Assembly (NCBI GenBank): GCA_965222705.1
Contig: CBDCUO010000043.1
Location: 1-64,000 of the forward strand
Origin: JAFMDF01 sp965222705
Lineage (GTDB): Bacteria; Bacteroidota; Bacteroidia; Chitinophagales; Saprospiraceae
Direction of reading: 5' to 3'
Length of the DNA stretch: 64,000 bases
Shown here piece by piece: positions 53,480-61,842 of this stretch; positions within the stretch are counted from its first letter, which is position 1; every line of letters begins with the position of its first letter. The notes below the pieces were generated by a model, which was not told where the DNA came from, searched no databases, and saw only the letters and a program-made list of their open reading frames with translations. The position numbers and the translations under genes were made by a program.

Positions 53480-53974
53480 ATGGCAAAGAAAATTTTTAAA
53501 GAAAGGCAACGATTCAACAGCATGGAAGTAATTATCCTAATTGGATTTTTAATGTTTGGCATTTGTTATAGGCTTATTACTGGACTAATGAATTCTAGCA
53601 GTAATTTTTCGACGCAACTAGTTTGCATAGCTGTATTAGTTTTATTTGGTTTGTTGATTAAATTTCTTCTCAAAATGGAACTAAGAGTATGGGTTAGTGA
53701 AAAAAGCCTCAACTTTAAAATGTTCCCCTGGCATAGTAAAAAGCAAAAAATTCTATGGAAAAATGTGCAAAGCTGTGAAATCATCACCACTCCTATAATA
53801 GCCCAGTGGCACGGCGGTAATATCAGCTTCAATCATGAAAAAAGATATACGCTTTCCGGCAGAAATGGAGTCCTTCTCATGACAAAAGACGGTAACGAAT
53901 ATTTTATTGGCTCAAGAAAACTAGATAAACTAAAAAGGGCAGTTGAAAAAGCCTTAAGGGATAAAGAGCAATAG
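53480..53974 (+). CDS. Membrane protein with a possible PH-like domain, unknown
   Basis: This 164-residue protein has two transmembrane helices (about 16-35, VIILIGFLMFGICYRLI, and 45-63, LVCIAVLVLFGLLIKFLL), then a cytoplasmic strand-rich domain (VSEKSLNFKMFPW ... LWKNVQSCEII ... NEYFIGSRKLDKLKRAVEKAL). The strand-then-helix order resembles bacterial PH-domain membrane proteins, but that assignment is tentative. It stands alone between two genes, and a hairpin overlaps its stop. Confidence 0.65.
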   Translation: MAKKIFKERQRFNSMEVIILIGFLMFGICYRLITGLMNSSSNFSTQLVCIAVLVLFGLLIKFLLKMELRVWVSEKSLNFKMFPWHSKKQKILWKNVQSCEIITTPIIAQWHGGNISFNHEKRYTLSGRNGVLLMTKDGNEYFIGSRKLDKLKRAVEKALRDKEQ

Positions 53975-54009
53975 GTGGTATCTAGTACAACGAGCTTTAA
54001 CCTATTGCT
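53967..54009 (+). terminator. Stem-loop with T-run at the end of the membrane-protein gene
   Basis: Perfect 10-bp arms (53967-53976 and 54000-54009) surround a 23-base loop and are followed by TTTT. The 5' arm includes the stop codon at 53972-53974. The loop is longer than usual, so this is a moderate call. Confidence 0.5.
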
Positions 54010-54041
54010 TTTTAGTCAAACACCAGGAAAATCCTCAATAT

Positions 54042-54827
54042 TTACAACTTTTCCAAAACGCCTAGTCCAAATAGCGCAAAATCATATTTTACAGGGTCTT
54101 CTGAGTCAAACCGCCTAAGTTTTTCTGTCAATTCCAATACTGCCTGCCAGTCCATTTGCTTTCTGCCCAATAAGCCCAATCTTCGGGCAACTTTATCTAC
54201 GTGTACATCCAGAGGTATCAGCAATTGAGAAGGCTTTATTTTATTCCATAAACCGAAATCCACTCCTTTATCATCTTTTCTTACCATCCATCTCAAAAAC
54301 ATATTCAAACGTTTACAGGCGGATTTTTTAATGGGAGTCGCTATATGCTTTCTGGTTCTTTTGGGTACGCTAGGAATGGAAAAAAACAATTCATAAAAAT
54401 TATTTAATCCCTTTTCTATGGTGGGATCAGTAGGGTCTAAGCCTCGTATAAAGGCATCTTCCAAAGAGTCATTCCTTTGGTAATAATGTTGGAAAAAAGT
54501 TAAAAAATATAAGACATCGGTCGGCTGAAAAGTTCGGTGTCTGAAATCTAAAAAACGCTTCCTGTCCATTTCTTTATGATTGAGTACAAAATCATAAGGT
54601 GCGTACTCCATTAACTGTACTAATTCTTGCGCTTTATTGATAATAGTCTTTCTTTGCCCCCAAGCCAGTATGGAGGTCCAAAATCCCATGATTTCAATAT
54701 CCTGTAATTTACTAAACTGATGCGGCAAGCTAATGGGATCGCTTTCGATAAAGGAAGGGTGGTTGTACTGCTCAACTCGACAATCCAAAAAGTTTTTTAG
54801 GTCATCAAGGTTGGCAGGAAGGATCAT
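54042..54827 (-). CDS. DUF2400 / TIGR02757 family protein
   Basis: This 261-residue protein matches the conserved DUF2400 family: DIEIMGFWTSILAWGQRKTIINKA near residue 44, 'RHRTFQPTDVLYFL', 'KRLNMFLRWMVRKDDKGVDFGLWNKI' and LIPLDVHVDKVARRLG. The helical pattern and the DVHVxRVxxRLG-like motif recall HhH-GPD DNA-repair glycosylases, and the family is thought to be related to them. No enzymatic activity is established. It converges with the preceding gene. Confidence 0.88.
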   Translation of the reverse strand: MILPANLDDLKNFLDCRVEQYNHPSFIESDPISLPHQFSKLQDIEIMGFWTSILAWGQRKTIINKAQELVQLMEYAPYDFVLNHKEMDRKRFLDFRHRTFQPTDVLYFLTFFQHYYQRNDSLEDAFIRGLDPTDPTIEKGLNNFYELFFSIPSVPKRTRKHIATPIKKSACKRLNMFLRWMVRKDDKGVDFGLWNKIKPSQLLIPLDVHVDKVARRLGLLGRKQMDWQAVLELTEKLRRFDSEDPVKYDFALFGLGVLEKL

Positions 54828-54938
54828 TATAAGGCTAAATTGTTTTGCTTAACTTTAAACAAAAATTCCATTAAGATATTAAGCAAAAAATTAATCTAAA
54901 TTTTACATGTTAGAGGAGGACAAGTTAAGAAATGTATT

Positions 54939-54946
54939 TATTTTTG
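54939..54946 (+). promoter_or_regulatory. TAnnTTTG element before a 25-codon ORF
   Basis: TATTTTTG is an exact match, 9 bases before a tiny ATG-initiated ORF. No -33 TTG is seen. In AT-rich DNA this could be chance. Confidence 0.25.
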
Positions 54947-54955
54947 CAACCAATT

Positions 54956-55033
54956 ATGTCTGCAACTATTACTTATACATTACTACTAGCTCTAATCTAT
55001 TTAGGTAAAAAGGTTTGGAAGGTTAAAAATTAA
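54956..55033 (+). CDS. Possible 25-residue membrane peptide
   Basis: The ORF reads as a hydrophobic helix (TLLLALIYLG) followed by a basic tail (KKVWKVKN), the form of many bacterial small membrane proteins. It ends five bases before the 3' end of the convergent tRNA gene. There is a -7-like element in front but no clear ribosome-binding site. It may be chance. Confidence 0.25.
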   Translation: MSATITYTLLLALIYLGKKVWKVKN

Positions 55034-55037
55034 CTTG

Positions 55038-55111
55038 TGGAGCCTAGGGGAGTCGAACCCCTGACCTCGTGACTGCCAGTCACGCGCTCTAGCCAACTGA
55101 GCTAAGGCCCC
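55038..55111 (-). tRNA. tRNA-Ala (anticodon GGC)
   Basis: The 74-nt cloverleaf folds fully: a 7-bp acceptor with the G3-U70 wobble that identifies alanine tRNAs, a D-arm (gctc/gagc), anticodon stem cgtga/tcacg with loop ctggcag giving GGC, a 5-nt variable loop and a T-arm agggg/cccct with ttcgact. The 3' CCA is not encoded (the next bases read CAA). It reads GCC and GCU codons. Confidence 0.97.
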
Positions 55112-55382
55112 TTTAGAAATCTGATAGTCAAAAACAGGCACGAATTTACACTTAAACCTCTTAATTGTCAAACCTCGATAAAAAAAATCGGACTTCTCTT
55201 ATTATTTTTGTCAGAGAAGGATGCTTTTTGGCTGGTCGGACTTCAAAATGCTCAAGACAAATTGTATCTTTCCCTTATTAAACTTTTTAGTAATCTCTAC
55301 GTACTTTCTTCTCGGCTAGCTTGCTGCTCTTTTGCACTTGATTCATTTTAAAACAGAAATAAGTACTTTCAAATAGTCATTT

Positions 55383-56303
55383 ATGAAACCTACATTATTA
55401 GTATTGGCCGCTGGAATGGGAAGCCGTTATGGAGGGCTCAAACAATTGGACGGTGTCGGCCCGAGAGGAGAAACGATCATGGAGTTTTCTATTTATGATG
55501 CGATAAAAGCAGGATTCGGCAAAGTAGTGTTTGTCATCAGGAGAAGCTTTGAAAAAGCTTTTAAGGAAAAATTTGAAAACTTGTTTGGAGACCAAATTGA
55601 AATCGCCTATGCTTTTCAAGAAATCAATTTTGACCTAGACGGTATTGAAAATATGCCCGCCAGGACCAAACCCTGGGGAACAGCTCACGCAGTTTTGTCC
55701 GCCAGAACACACATTAATGAACCTTTTGCCGTTACAAATGCGGATGATTATTATGGAACAGAAGCTTACCAATTAGTCGCGAATTTCTTGCGTAGCGAAG
55801 TAAATCCCCATCACTATGCCATGATTGGGTATATTTTAACTAATACTATTTCTGCTAATGGAGAAGTGAACCGAGGGGTTTGCAATATGGATAAAAACCG
55901 ACACTTGCTGACAATGACGGAAAGAAAAGGAATTGGGCGCAAAAAAAACGGACACATTTATTATACAGAAAACGATAAGCGTTTTCCTTTACCCAAGAAT
56001 ACGGTAGTGTCTATGAATTTATTTGGTTTTCATCATAATCTATTTGAAAAAATCGAAAAAGGATTTATACAATTTGTCAAAGAAAATTATAAAAATCCAA
56101 CGGCTGAATATTATATACCATTGATTATCAATGAATTGATAAACAATAGAACAATAAAGTTATCCGTTATTCCTACCAAAGAAGAGTGGTACGGGGTAAC
56201 TTATCAGGCAGATCGGCCTACTGTGGCAACAGCTTTGCAGCGGCTTTCCGATGCAGGTCATTATGATAGTCCACTTTGGGCAGTACAAGAAGTGGTGGGT
56301 TAG
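55383..56303 (+). CDS. Nucleotidyltransferase (NDP-sugar pyrophosphorylase-like)
   Basis: This 306-residue protein starts with the nucleotide-binding motif LVLAAGMGSRYGGLKQLD (5-22). It has a WGTAHAVLSAR segment and the metal-binding TNADDYYG loop (about 118-125), as in sugar-1-phosphate nucleotidylyltransferases. The C-terminal hexapeptide domain found in many such enzymes is absent. The sugar and nucleotide cannot be read from the sequence. Neighbours give no pathway context: a tRNA gene behind and a sigma-54-type regulator ahead. Confidence 0.85.
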   Translation: MKPTLLVLAAGMGSRYGGLKQLDGVGPRGETIMEFSIYDAIKAGFGKVVFVIRRSFEKAFKEKFENLFGDQIEIAYAFQEINFDLDGIENMPARTKPWGTAHAVLSARTHINEPFAVTNADDYYGTEAYQLVANFLRSEVNPHHYAMIGYILTNTISANGEVNRGVCNMDKNRHLLTMTERKGIGRKKNGHIYYTENDKRFPLPKNTVVSMNLFGFHHNLFEKIEKGFIQFVKENYKNPTAEYYIPLIINELINNRTIKLSVIPTKEEWYGVTYQADRPTVATALQRLSDAGHYDSPLWAVQEVVG

Positions 56304-56568
56304 GAAAAAGTAGGTTTACAACTGCTTCTTGTATGGGTAGTGTTTCTCAAGTAGCTCCTACTTAATTTAGCTGGATTAAAGCAACTTATTACTTATAGAG
56401 GCGTTAAGATGAAGGAAAAACTACACGGATTACAACCTGATTCTCCAAAGAAATAGCACGGACAGTTGCTCAAAGCTTATCTCCTGAGTTTTCCACATAA
56501 TCGATGCACCCCTTTGATTTTCAAATGATTGTTGAAACACTATTAAATATTTTAAATAAATTCCGCCA

Positions 56569-57840
56569 ATGGCCAAAGTACTAATCGTTGACGATGAACA
56601 AAGTATTAGAAGAACGTTAAGAGAGATTTTGGAGTTCGAGAAATATGAAGTTGATGAGGCCTCTGATGGGCTAGAATGCTTGGTAAAACTAAAACGTACT
56701 CAATACGATGTGGTAATCATGGACATCAAAATGCCAAAAATGGATGGCATGGATGCCTTGGAAAGAATCCAGTTACTGACCTCTGATACACCCGTAGTGA
56801 TGATTTCTGGTCACGCCGATATCAATACTGCTGTGGAAGCAGTAAAAAAAGGAGCCTTTGACTTCATTTCCAAGCCTCCCGATTTAAACCGAATGTTGAT
56901 TACGCTCCGAAATGCAATGGATAAATCTACCCTCATTACAGAAACCAAGGTGCTGCGCAAAAAGGTGTCCAAAGCAAAAGTACAAGAAATAATAGGAGAG
57001 TCTGCCGCTATTGCAAAAGTCAAAGAAGATATTGAAAAGGTCGCTCCCATAGACACCAGAGTGCTGGTTACGGGACCCAATGGTTCTGGAAAAGAATTGG
57101 TTGCTCGTTGGATCCATGAAAAAAGCCATCGCTCCAATCATCCTATAATTGAAGTAAATTGTGCAGCAATTCCTTCAGAACTCATTGAGAGTGAATTATT
57201 TGGGCATGAAAAAGGCTCTTTTACCGGTGCGCATAAAAATCGAACCGGTAAATTTGAGCAGGCTAATGGGGGTTCTATTTTTTTGGATGAGATTGGAGAT
57301 ATGAGTCTCAAAGCGCAAGCAAAAGTACTTAGGGCCTTGCAAGAAAATAGGATTACTCGCGTAGGAGGAGATAAAGAGATTAAGGTAGATGTAAGGGTGC
57401 TTGCAGCTACTAATAAAGACCTGAGAAAGGAAATTGATGCTGGAAGGTTCCGTGAAGATTTGTACCATCGCTTGGCAGTCATTATTATTGATGTACCTCC
57501 ACTAAATGATCGTCGGGAAGATATTCCATTATTAGTAGAATATTTTATTGCCAATATTTGCAATGATTATGGCATTGCCATTAAAAAAATATCTAAAGAA
57601 GCAATCATTGCTTTGCAAAATGTCAACTGGACAGGCAATATTCGCGAACTGCGAAACGTGGTGGAGCGTTTGATTATTTTAAGCGGAGAAGAAATTACAG
57701 ATAAAGACGTATTTAGCTATGTGGTTCCTGCAAGTAGTACCAAAAACAGTAAATTCAAGGAGATATTCGAAAAATTTAATGATGTGGACGAATTGCAGCA
57801 ATTTATTAAAAAGGAATATTCTAATTATAAATCCAATTAA
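56569..57840 (+). CDS. NtrC-type sigma-54 response regulator without a DNA-binding domain
   Basis: This 423-residue response regulator has a receiver domain (1-120; Asp52 phosphorylation site, Lys102) and a sigma-54-interacting AAA+ domain (about 142-370; Walker A GPNGSGKE 169-176, GSFTGA loop 216-221, Walker B SIFLDE 236-241, and an R-finger region). The C-terminal Fis-type helix-turn-helix expected after about residue 385 is missing. The protein ends with an acidic/aromatic tail (FNDVDELQQFIKKEYSNYKSN). It may act from solution or through a partner. No histidine kinase gene is adjacent. Confidence 0.9.
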   Translation: MAKVLIVDDEQSIRRTLREILEFEKYEVDEASDGLECLVKLKRTQYDVVIMDIKMPKMDGMDALERIQLLTSDTPVVMISGHADINTAVEAVKKGAFDFISKPPDLNRMLITLRNAMDKSTLITETKVLRKKVSKAKVQEIIGESAAIAKVKEDIEKVAPIDTRVLVTGPNGSGKELVARWIHEKSHRSNHPIIEVNCAAIPSELIESELFGHEKGSFTGAHKNRTGKFEQANGGSIFLDEIGDMSLKAQAKVLRALQENRITRVGGDKEIKVDVRVLAATNKDLRKEIDAGRFREDLYHRLAVIIIDVPPLNDRREDIPLLVEYFIANICNDYGIAIKKISKEAIIALQNVNWTGNIRELRNVVERLIILSGEEITDKDVFSYVVPASSTKNSKFKEIFEKFNDVDELQQFIKKEYSNYKSN

Positions 57841-57881
57841 AATCCATAGCTTCTAAGGAATAATTGTAAATGCCAATAACC

Positions 57882-57911
57882 AAAGCCTGTCAATTTTTTG
57901 ACGGGCTTTTT
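57882..57911 (+). terminator. Intrinsic terminator after the response regulator
   Basis: Arms 57882-57892 and 57899-57909 (aaagcctgtca/tgacgggcttt, one G-U pair) surround an A/T loop and run into TTTTT on the plus strand, 42 bases after the stop codon. Confidence 0.85.
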
Positions 57912-58067
57912 GGTCTAACTCGTTGAGAATAAATTAAATATCGCTTATCTTGACGTTTGCATATTCATTTCTTTTGCAAAAAACCTAACTTCAATAAAAG
58001 CAAAATTTAGAAATGAGAAACCTACAGGTAAAAAATTAGGAGAGAGAACGTTTAATAAAACATCGTT

Positions 58068-58796
58068 ATGAAAGAACATAAAGAAATATTTTCGAAGCAC
58101 AGAGCAATGAAGCGCTGGACAAAAATCAAAGGAGAAAACTCCTGGACAATGTTCAAGGTTATTTCCGAAATGGTAGAAGGGTTTGAAAAATTAAATGAAA
58201 TCGGCCCCTGTGTGTCCATATTCGGTTCTGCTCGTACCCAACCGGACCACCCTTACTACAAAATGGCGATAGACGTTGCCAGAAAATTAACGGAAGAAGG
58301 TTTTGGAGTCATCACTGGTGGTGGCCCCGGCATTATGGAAGCTGGGAATAAAGGGGCACACTTGTATAATGGCGTATCGGTAGGGCTAAATATTGACCTG
58401 CCATTTGAGCAAGGGCATAATGAATACATAGACCGGGACAAGATATTAAATCACCGCTATTTCTTTGTAAGAAAAGTATTATTTGTTAAATACGCACAAG
58501 GCTTTGTGGTACTCCCCGGTGGCATGGGAACTATGGATGAGCTATTTGAGGTATTAACATTGATACAGACAAAGAAAATAACGAAAGTGCCCGTTGTGTT
58601 AGTAGGGTCAAATTTTTGGAGCGGTTTGAAAGAGTGGATAAAAACTGTAATGTATGAGCAAGCTCATAACATTGATGAAAAAGACTTAGATTTAATGCCA
58701 ATTGTGGATTCTGCCAGAGAAGCAGTTAAAATCATCTGTGATTTTTACAAGGGAGATGATTCCGGAGAATTAACTCCTAATTACGAATTGCAATAA
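58068..58796 (+). CDS. LOG family nucleotide 5'-monophosphate phosphoribohydrolase
   Basis: This 242-residue member of the LOG/YgdH-type family has the nucleotide-binding GGGPGIMEAGNKGA (84-97) and PGGMGTMDELFE (150-161) motifs. LOG enzymes release a base or cytokinin from nucleoside 5'-monophosphates. Bacterial members act on purine or pyrimidine nucleotides or are uncharacterised. An N-terminal extension of about 45 residues with many lysines precedes the core. The SDR gene follows by 23 bases on the same strand. Confidence 0.88.
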   Translation: MKEHKEIFSKHRAMKRWTKIKGENSWTMFKVISEMVEGFEKLNEIGPCVSIFGSARTQPDHPYYKMAIDVARKLTEEGFGVITGGGPGIMEAGNKGAHLYNGVSVGLNIDLPFEQGHNEYIDRDKILNHRYFFVRKVLFVKYAQGFVVLPGGMGTMDELFEVLTLIQTKKITKVPVVLVGSNFWSGLKEWIKTVMYEQAHNIDEKDLDLMPIVDSAREAVKIICDFYKGDDSGELTPNYELQ

Positions 58797-58819
58797 TGAA
58801 AATTAGATAAAACAAAGCA

Positions 58820-59575
58820 ATGAACTTTATAGGAAAAACCGTCTTAATTACTGGCTCTGGTTCTGGCATCGGCAAGGCAACTGCACTTTTATTTGCGGAT
58901 AAGGGCGCCAGCATTATGGTTGCTGACATCAATGCAAAAGGAGGAGAAGAAACGGTGCAGTTAATAAAAGCTAAAGGAGGAAAAGCCGTTTTTAAGGTCG
59001 CTGATATTTCTGACCTAAAACAGGTCAAAAGCCTTCTCCAAAAGACCATCAGCACCTTTGGTAAGTTAGATATAGCAATCAATAATGCCGGAATCGGAGG
59101 GGATTTCAAAATACTCCATGAATATCCGGTTGAAAACTATGAAAAAGTTATAGCTATTAACCAAACAGGGGTTTTTTACTGCATGCAAGAAGAGCTGAAA
59201 CAAATGGTACAACAAGGTGAAGGAGGTGCAATCGTCAATATTGCCTCCATTGCAGGATTAAAGGCGCAGCCTTATACTTCTGCTTATACCGCCAGCAAGC
59301 ACGCCGTCCTGGGGTTGACCAAAACGGCTGCCTGGGAATATGCTCGATATAACATTCGGATAAATGCCGTTTGCCCTGTCTTCACCCGAACCCCCATGGT
59401 GGAAGACATGCTAAATATTGACCCTACTTTTGAAAAAAAATTATTGCGAAATATCCCCTTGCGTCGTTATGGCCAACCAGAAGATATCGCCAATGCGGTT
59501 GTTTGGTTATGCGCTGAAGAAACAGGTTTTATCACGGGACACAACATGCCAGTAGATGGAGGGATGACGGCTTAA
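58820..59575 (+). CDS. Short-chain dehydrogenase/reductase
   Basis: This classical SDR of 251 residues has the cofactor motif TGSGSGIG (11-18), Asp36 after the second strand (favouring NAD(H)), NNAG (88-91) and the catalytic set Ser143, Tyr156 and Lys160 (SAYTASK). The C-terminus ends GHNMPVDGGMTA, as in typical 3-ketoacyl/sugar-alcohol SDRs. The substrate is unknown. It lies 23 bases after the LOG gene, so the two may be co-transcribed, and it converges with the next gene. Confidence 0.9.
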   Translation: MNFIGKTVLITGSGSGIGKATALLFADKGASIMVADINAKGGEETVQLIKAKGGKAVFKVADISDLKQVKSLLQKTISTFGKLDIAINNAGIGGDFKILHEYPVENYEKVIAINQTGVFYCMQEELKQMVQQGEGGAIVNIASIAGLKAQPYTSAYTASKHAVLGLTKTAAWEYARYNIRINAVCPVFTRTPMVEDMLNIDPTFEKKLLRNIPLRRYGQPEDIANAVVWLCAEETGFITGHNMPVDGGMTA

Positions 59576-59588
59576 CCGCTTTAACATT

Positions 59589-60116
59589 TTACCAGTTTTC
59601 CCAAAATTTCCAATTAATTCTCTTCTTGTTTTTTTTCTTCTTTTTCTTAAAAAGCGGTTTTTTTACAAAAATATAGCGCAGCGAAATTCCAGTTTGGCTA
59701 TATAAGGTCCGTTCCCCTCCAGTCAGGTTAAAAGCCGGCTTAAAATCCCAGGAAATATTAATCCTGCCTAAATTAAATTCCGCACCGGCAATGCCCGTTA
59801 TGCCAAAAGGATCTTTGACTGGCACTTCCTGATTAGATTCGGAATTCCAGCCTTTATGAAGCCCAATGCCTGTGTAAAAATTAAAATGTTTGGTAATTAA
59901 AGAGGAGTGTTTTTCAATTAAACCCGTAATAATTACTTCCTCCCTTCTCAAAGAAGATTGAAAGATGCCTTCTATGGTCACTTTTTTATCAATTCGGTGT
60001 TTAGCGGTGATACCCCAATCCGTTCCCAATCGAATTCCTCCAACTGTATTATAAACTTGAGCGTGCAAAAGCAACCCGCTAAACAAGGCAATAAATAAAC
60101 AAAATAGATATTTCAT
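59589..60116 (-). CDS. Small outer-membrane beta-barrel-like protein
   Basis: This 175-residue protein has a signal peptide (MKYLFCLFIALFSGLLLHA) and then alternating beta-strands with glycine/aromatic spacing (GGIRLGTDWGITAKHRI, NFYTGIGLHKGW, GITGIAGAEFNLGRINISWDFKP, GISLRYIF). A lysine-rich tail KKKKKKNKKRINWKFWENW follows, which is unusual for a barrel and might face the periplasm. It belongs to no family I can name. It converges with the SDR gene (13 bases). Confidence 0.75.
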   Translation of the reverse strand: MKYLFCLFIALFSGLLLHAQVYNTVGGIRLGTDWGITAKHRIDKKVTIEGIFQSSLRREEVIITGLIEKHSSLITKHFNFYTGIGLHKGWNSESNQEVPVKDPFGITGIAGAEFNLGRINISWDFKPAFNLTGGERTLYSQTGISLRYIFVKKPLFKKKKKKNKKRINWKFWENW

Positions 60117-60291
60117 GCCCCTTTAACGCCCTAAAATTTGCAATTAGTATTTTGAGAAAATTTCAAGGGCGATTCGCTCTGGAAAAACGCTTCCCACCTG
60201 CTTGATAATCAGAAACTTCTTTTAGCAACCATGAAATTCAAAACCATGCACTTTTTTAAAATGACGCCTTTAGCGGCTAAAAAAAGGGCTT

Positions 60292-61272
60292 TTAATCCAA
60301 AGATTGATTCATTTTAGAAGCAGACGCTATCAATGCTCCATACTCTTTAATAGACAAACCATCAACACAATAGCTAATGGGATTAATTGGTTTTCCATTT
60401 AGATGAATCTCATAGTGCAGGTGGGGTGCCGTAGAACGCCCTGTGTTGCCAATTGTTCCGATCTGCTCTCCCCTTTTGACCTTTTGGCCTCTTTTGACCT
60501 CCACCTTTTGCATATGTGCATACAGGGTCTCATAGCCGGAGCCGTGATCTATTACCACATAATTGCCATAAGAAGGTGATTTCATTACTTTGACCACTTT
60601 TCCGTTTCCGGTAGCCTGAATTGGCGTACCTCTCGCAGCCGTAAAATCAATACCCTCGTGCATTTTCATCACCTTATATATTGGGTGAAGCCTTCTTCCA
60701 AAACCAGATAACAAATGAATATTCCGCGCCAATAAATCCTTTCTTACAGGTGTAATTAATGGCATGGAGGCAAAGGTTTCACTTTTACTTTTTGCCAGAA
60801 ACTCAATATCATCCAATGATTTCGATTGAATGACCATCTGACGAGACAGTTTGTCTAGTCGTTCCTGTGCATTGACAAGCACCTCTCCAGTATTTTTAAA
60901 CCTAGTAAGATTGGTATATTTTTCATGACCACCAATCCCTGCTTCCCATTGGCTTGCATCAATTGGATCCATGCCAAAAACCATCCTGTGAACGCTAGCA
61001 TCTCTCTCTTGAAGGTTCGATAAAACTTTGGAAAGCTTATCCATTTCAAGCTCCATATCCGCATAATGACGCGTCATCTGGCCCAACTCTCGCAAAAGTG
61101 CTTTTTCTTTAGGGGAAGGAAAGAAATGGTAGGTAATAGAAACGAGTATTAAGGCTGCTACAAAAACCCCGCACAAAAACCCAAAAATATTAAGGATTTT
61201 CACTTTAGAGGAGGTAACAATCTTTTCGTATCTCAGGGTTTGGGTATTAAAATAATATTTTTCCTTTCTCAT
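60292..61272 (-). CDS. M23 family metallopeptidase
   Basis: This 326-residue membrane-anchored LytM-type protein has a cytoplasmic N-terminus, one transmembrane helix (27-50), a coiled-coil segment (55-165) and a C-terminal M23 domain. The zinc ligands are intact: His205 and Asp209 in HEGIDF, and His286 in HLHYE, with His284 as catalytic partner. It should cleave peptidoglycan cross-bridges or act as a scaffold like MepM. It is divergent from alaS. Confidence 0.92.
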   Translation of the reverse strand: MRKEKYYFNTQTLRYEKIVTSSKVKILNIFGFLCGVFVAALILVSITYHFFPSPKEKALLRELGQMTRHYADMELEMDKLSKVLSNLQERDASVHRMVFGMDPIDASQWEAGIGGHEKYTNLTRFKNTGEVLVNAQERLDKLSRQMVIQSKSLDDIEFLAKSKSETFASMPLITPVRKDLLARNIHLLSGFGRRLHPIYKVMKMHEGIDFTAARGTPIQATGNGKVVKVMKSPSYGNYVVIDHGSGYETLYAHMQKVEVKRGQKVKRGEQIGTIGNTGRSTAPHLHYEIHLNGKPINPISYCVDGLSIKEYGALIASASKMNQSLD

Positions 61273-61842
61273 TCAATAACGTTTGGTACTAAAATCATTC
61301 CAGATAAAACAGCCTTCTCATAGTTATTTGACTATTTTCGATCTGGCAAAATTGCTCTTAATTCTTTATGTTAAGGGGATTCATTCTATTTTCAATAGAG
61401 CAATTTAATTTTAAAATACCTAAATTTGGCGCAATTTAGAAAAGGGCAAAAATTAATGATTTTCTCCCTTGAAGGTTCAAAAGTAATAGCAAATCCTTTA
61501 AATACAAAAAAAACAGGCCATTATTTATGAGTGTCAAAAATTGAATTTTCTTTTATTTATATGAAACATCAATTATATTTTTAATTCAATTTGCTTGCCA
61601 ATGCGCCGTTACTCAATTTTAATATTGTGCATTTTTTTGTTTATAAAAAACTATTAATCAGCTTAAAATAAATTACTTTTCACATTTATATGGTCCTAGC
61701 GAAATGACTTTTCCTCTTTTAGAAAAAAGGAATAATTAGGTTCAAAATAGCTTTTTTTAGGTTTTACATCCTTAAACATTTTATTTTTTATTATTCGGTA
61801 AATACTTGAAAATCACTTTATTATTAGAAATATTTAAACCCA
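61273..61842 (+). promoter_or_regulatory. Long divergent spacer with a candidate alaS promoter
   Basis: The 570-base spacer holds no convincing gene. TAAATTTG at 61421-61428 matches the -7 consensus exactly on the plus strand, which would give alaS a leader of about 400 nt or drive a small RNA. A 10-bp inverted repeat (61349-61358 with 61397-61406) lies just upstream of it and could be an operator. Confidence 0.35.

Noticed and set aside
55112..55382. Possible RNA gene or terminator beside the tRNA
   Set aside because: Only a 7-bp weak stem (cttctct/agagaag) without a clear T-run; nothing firm.
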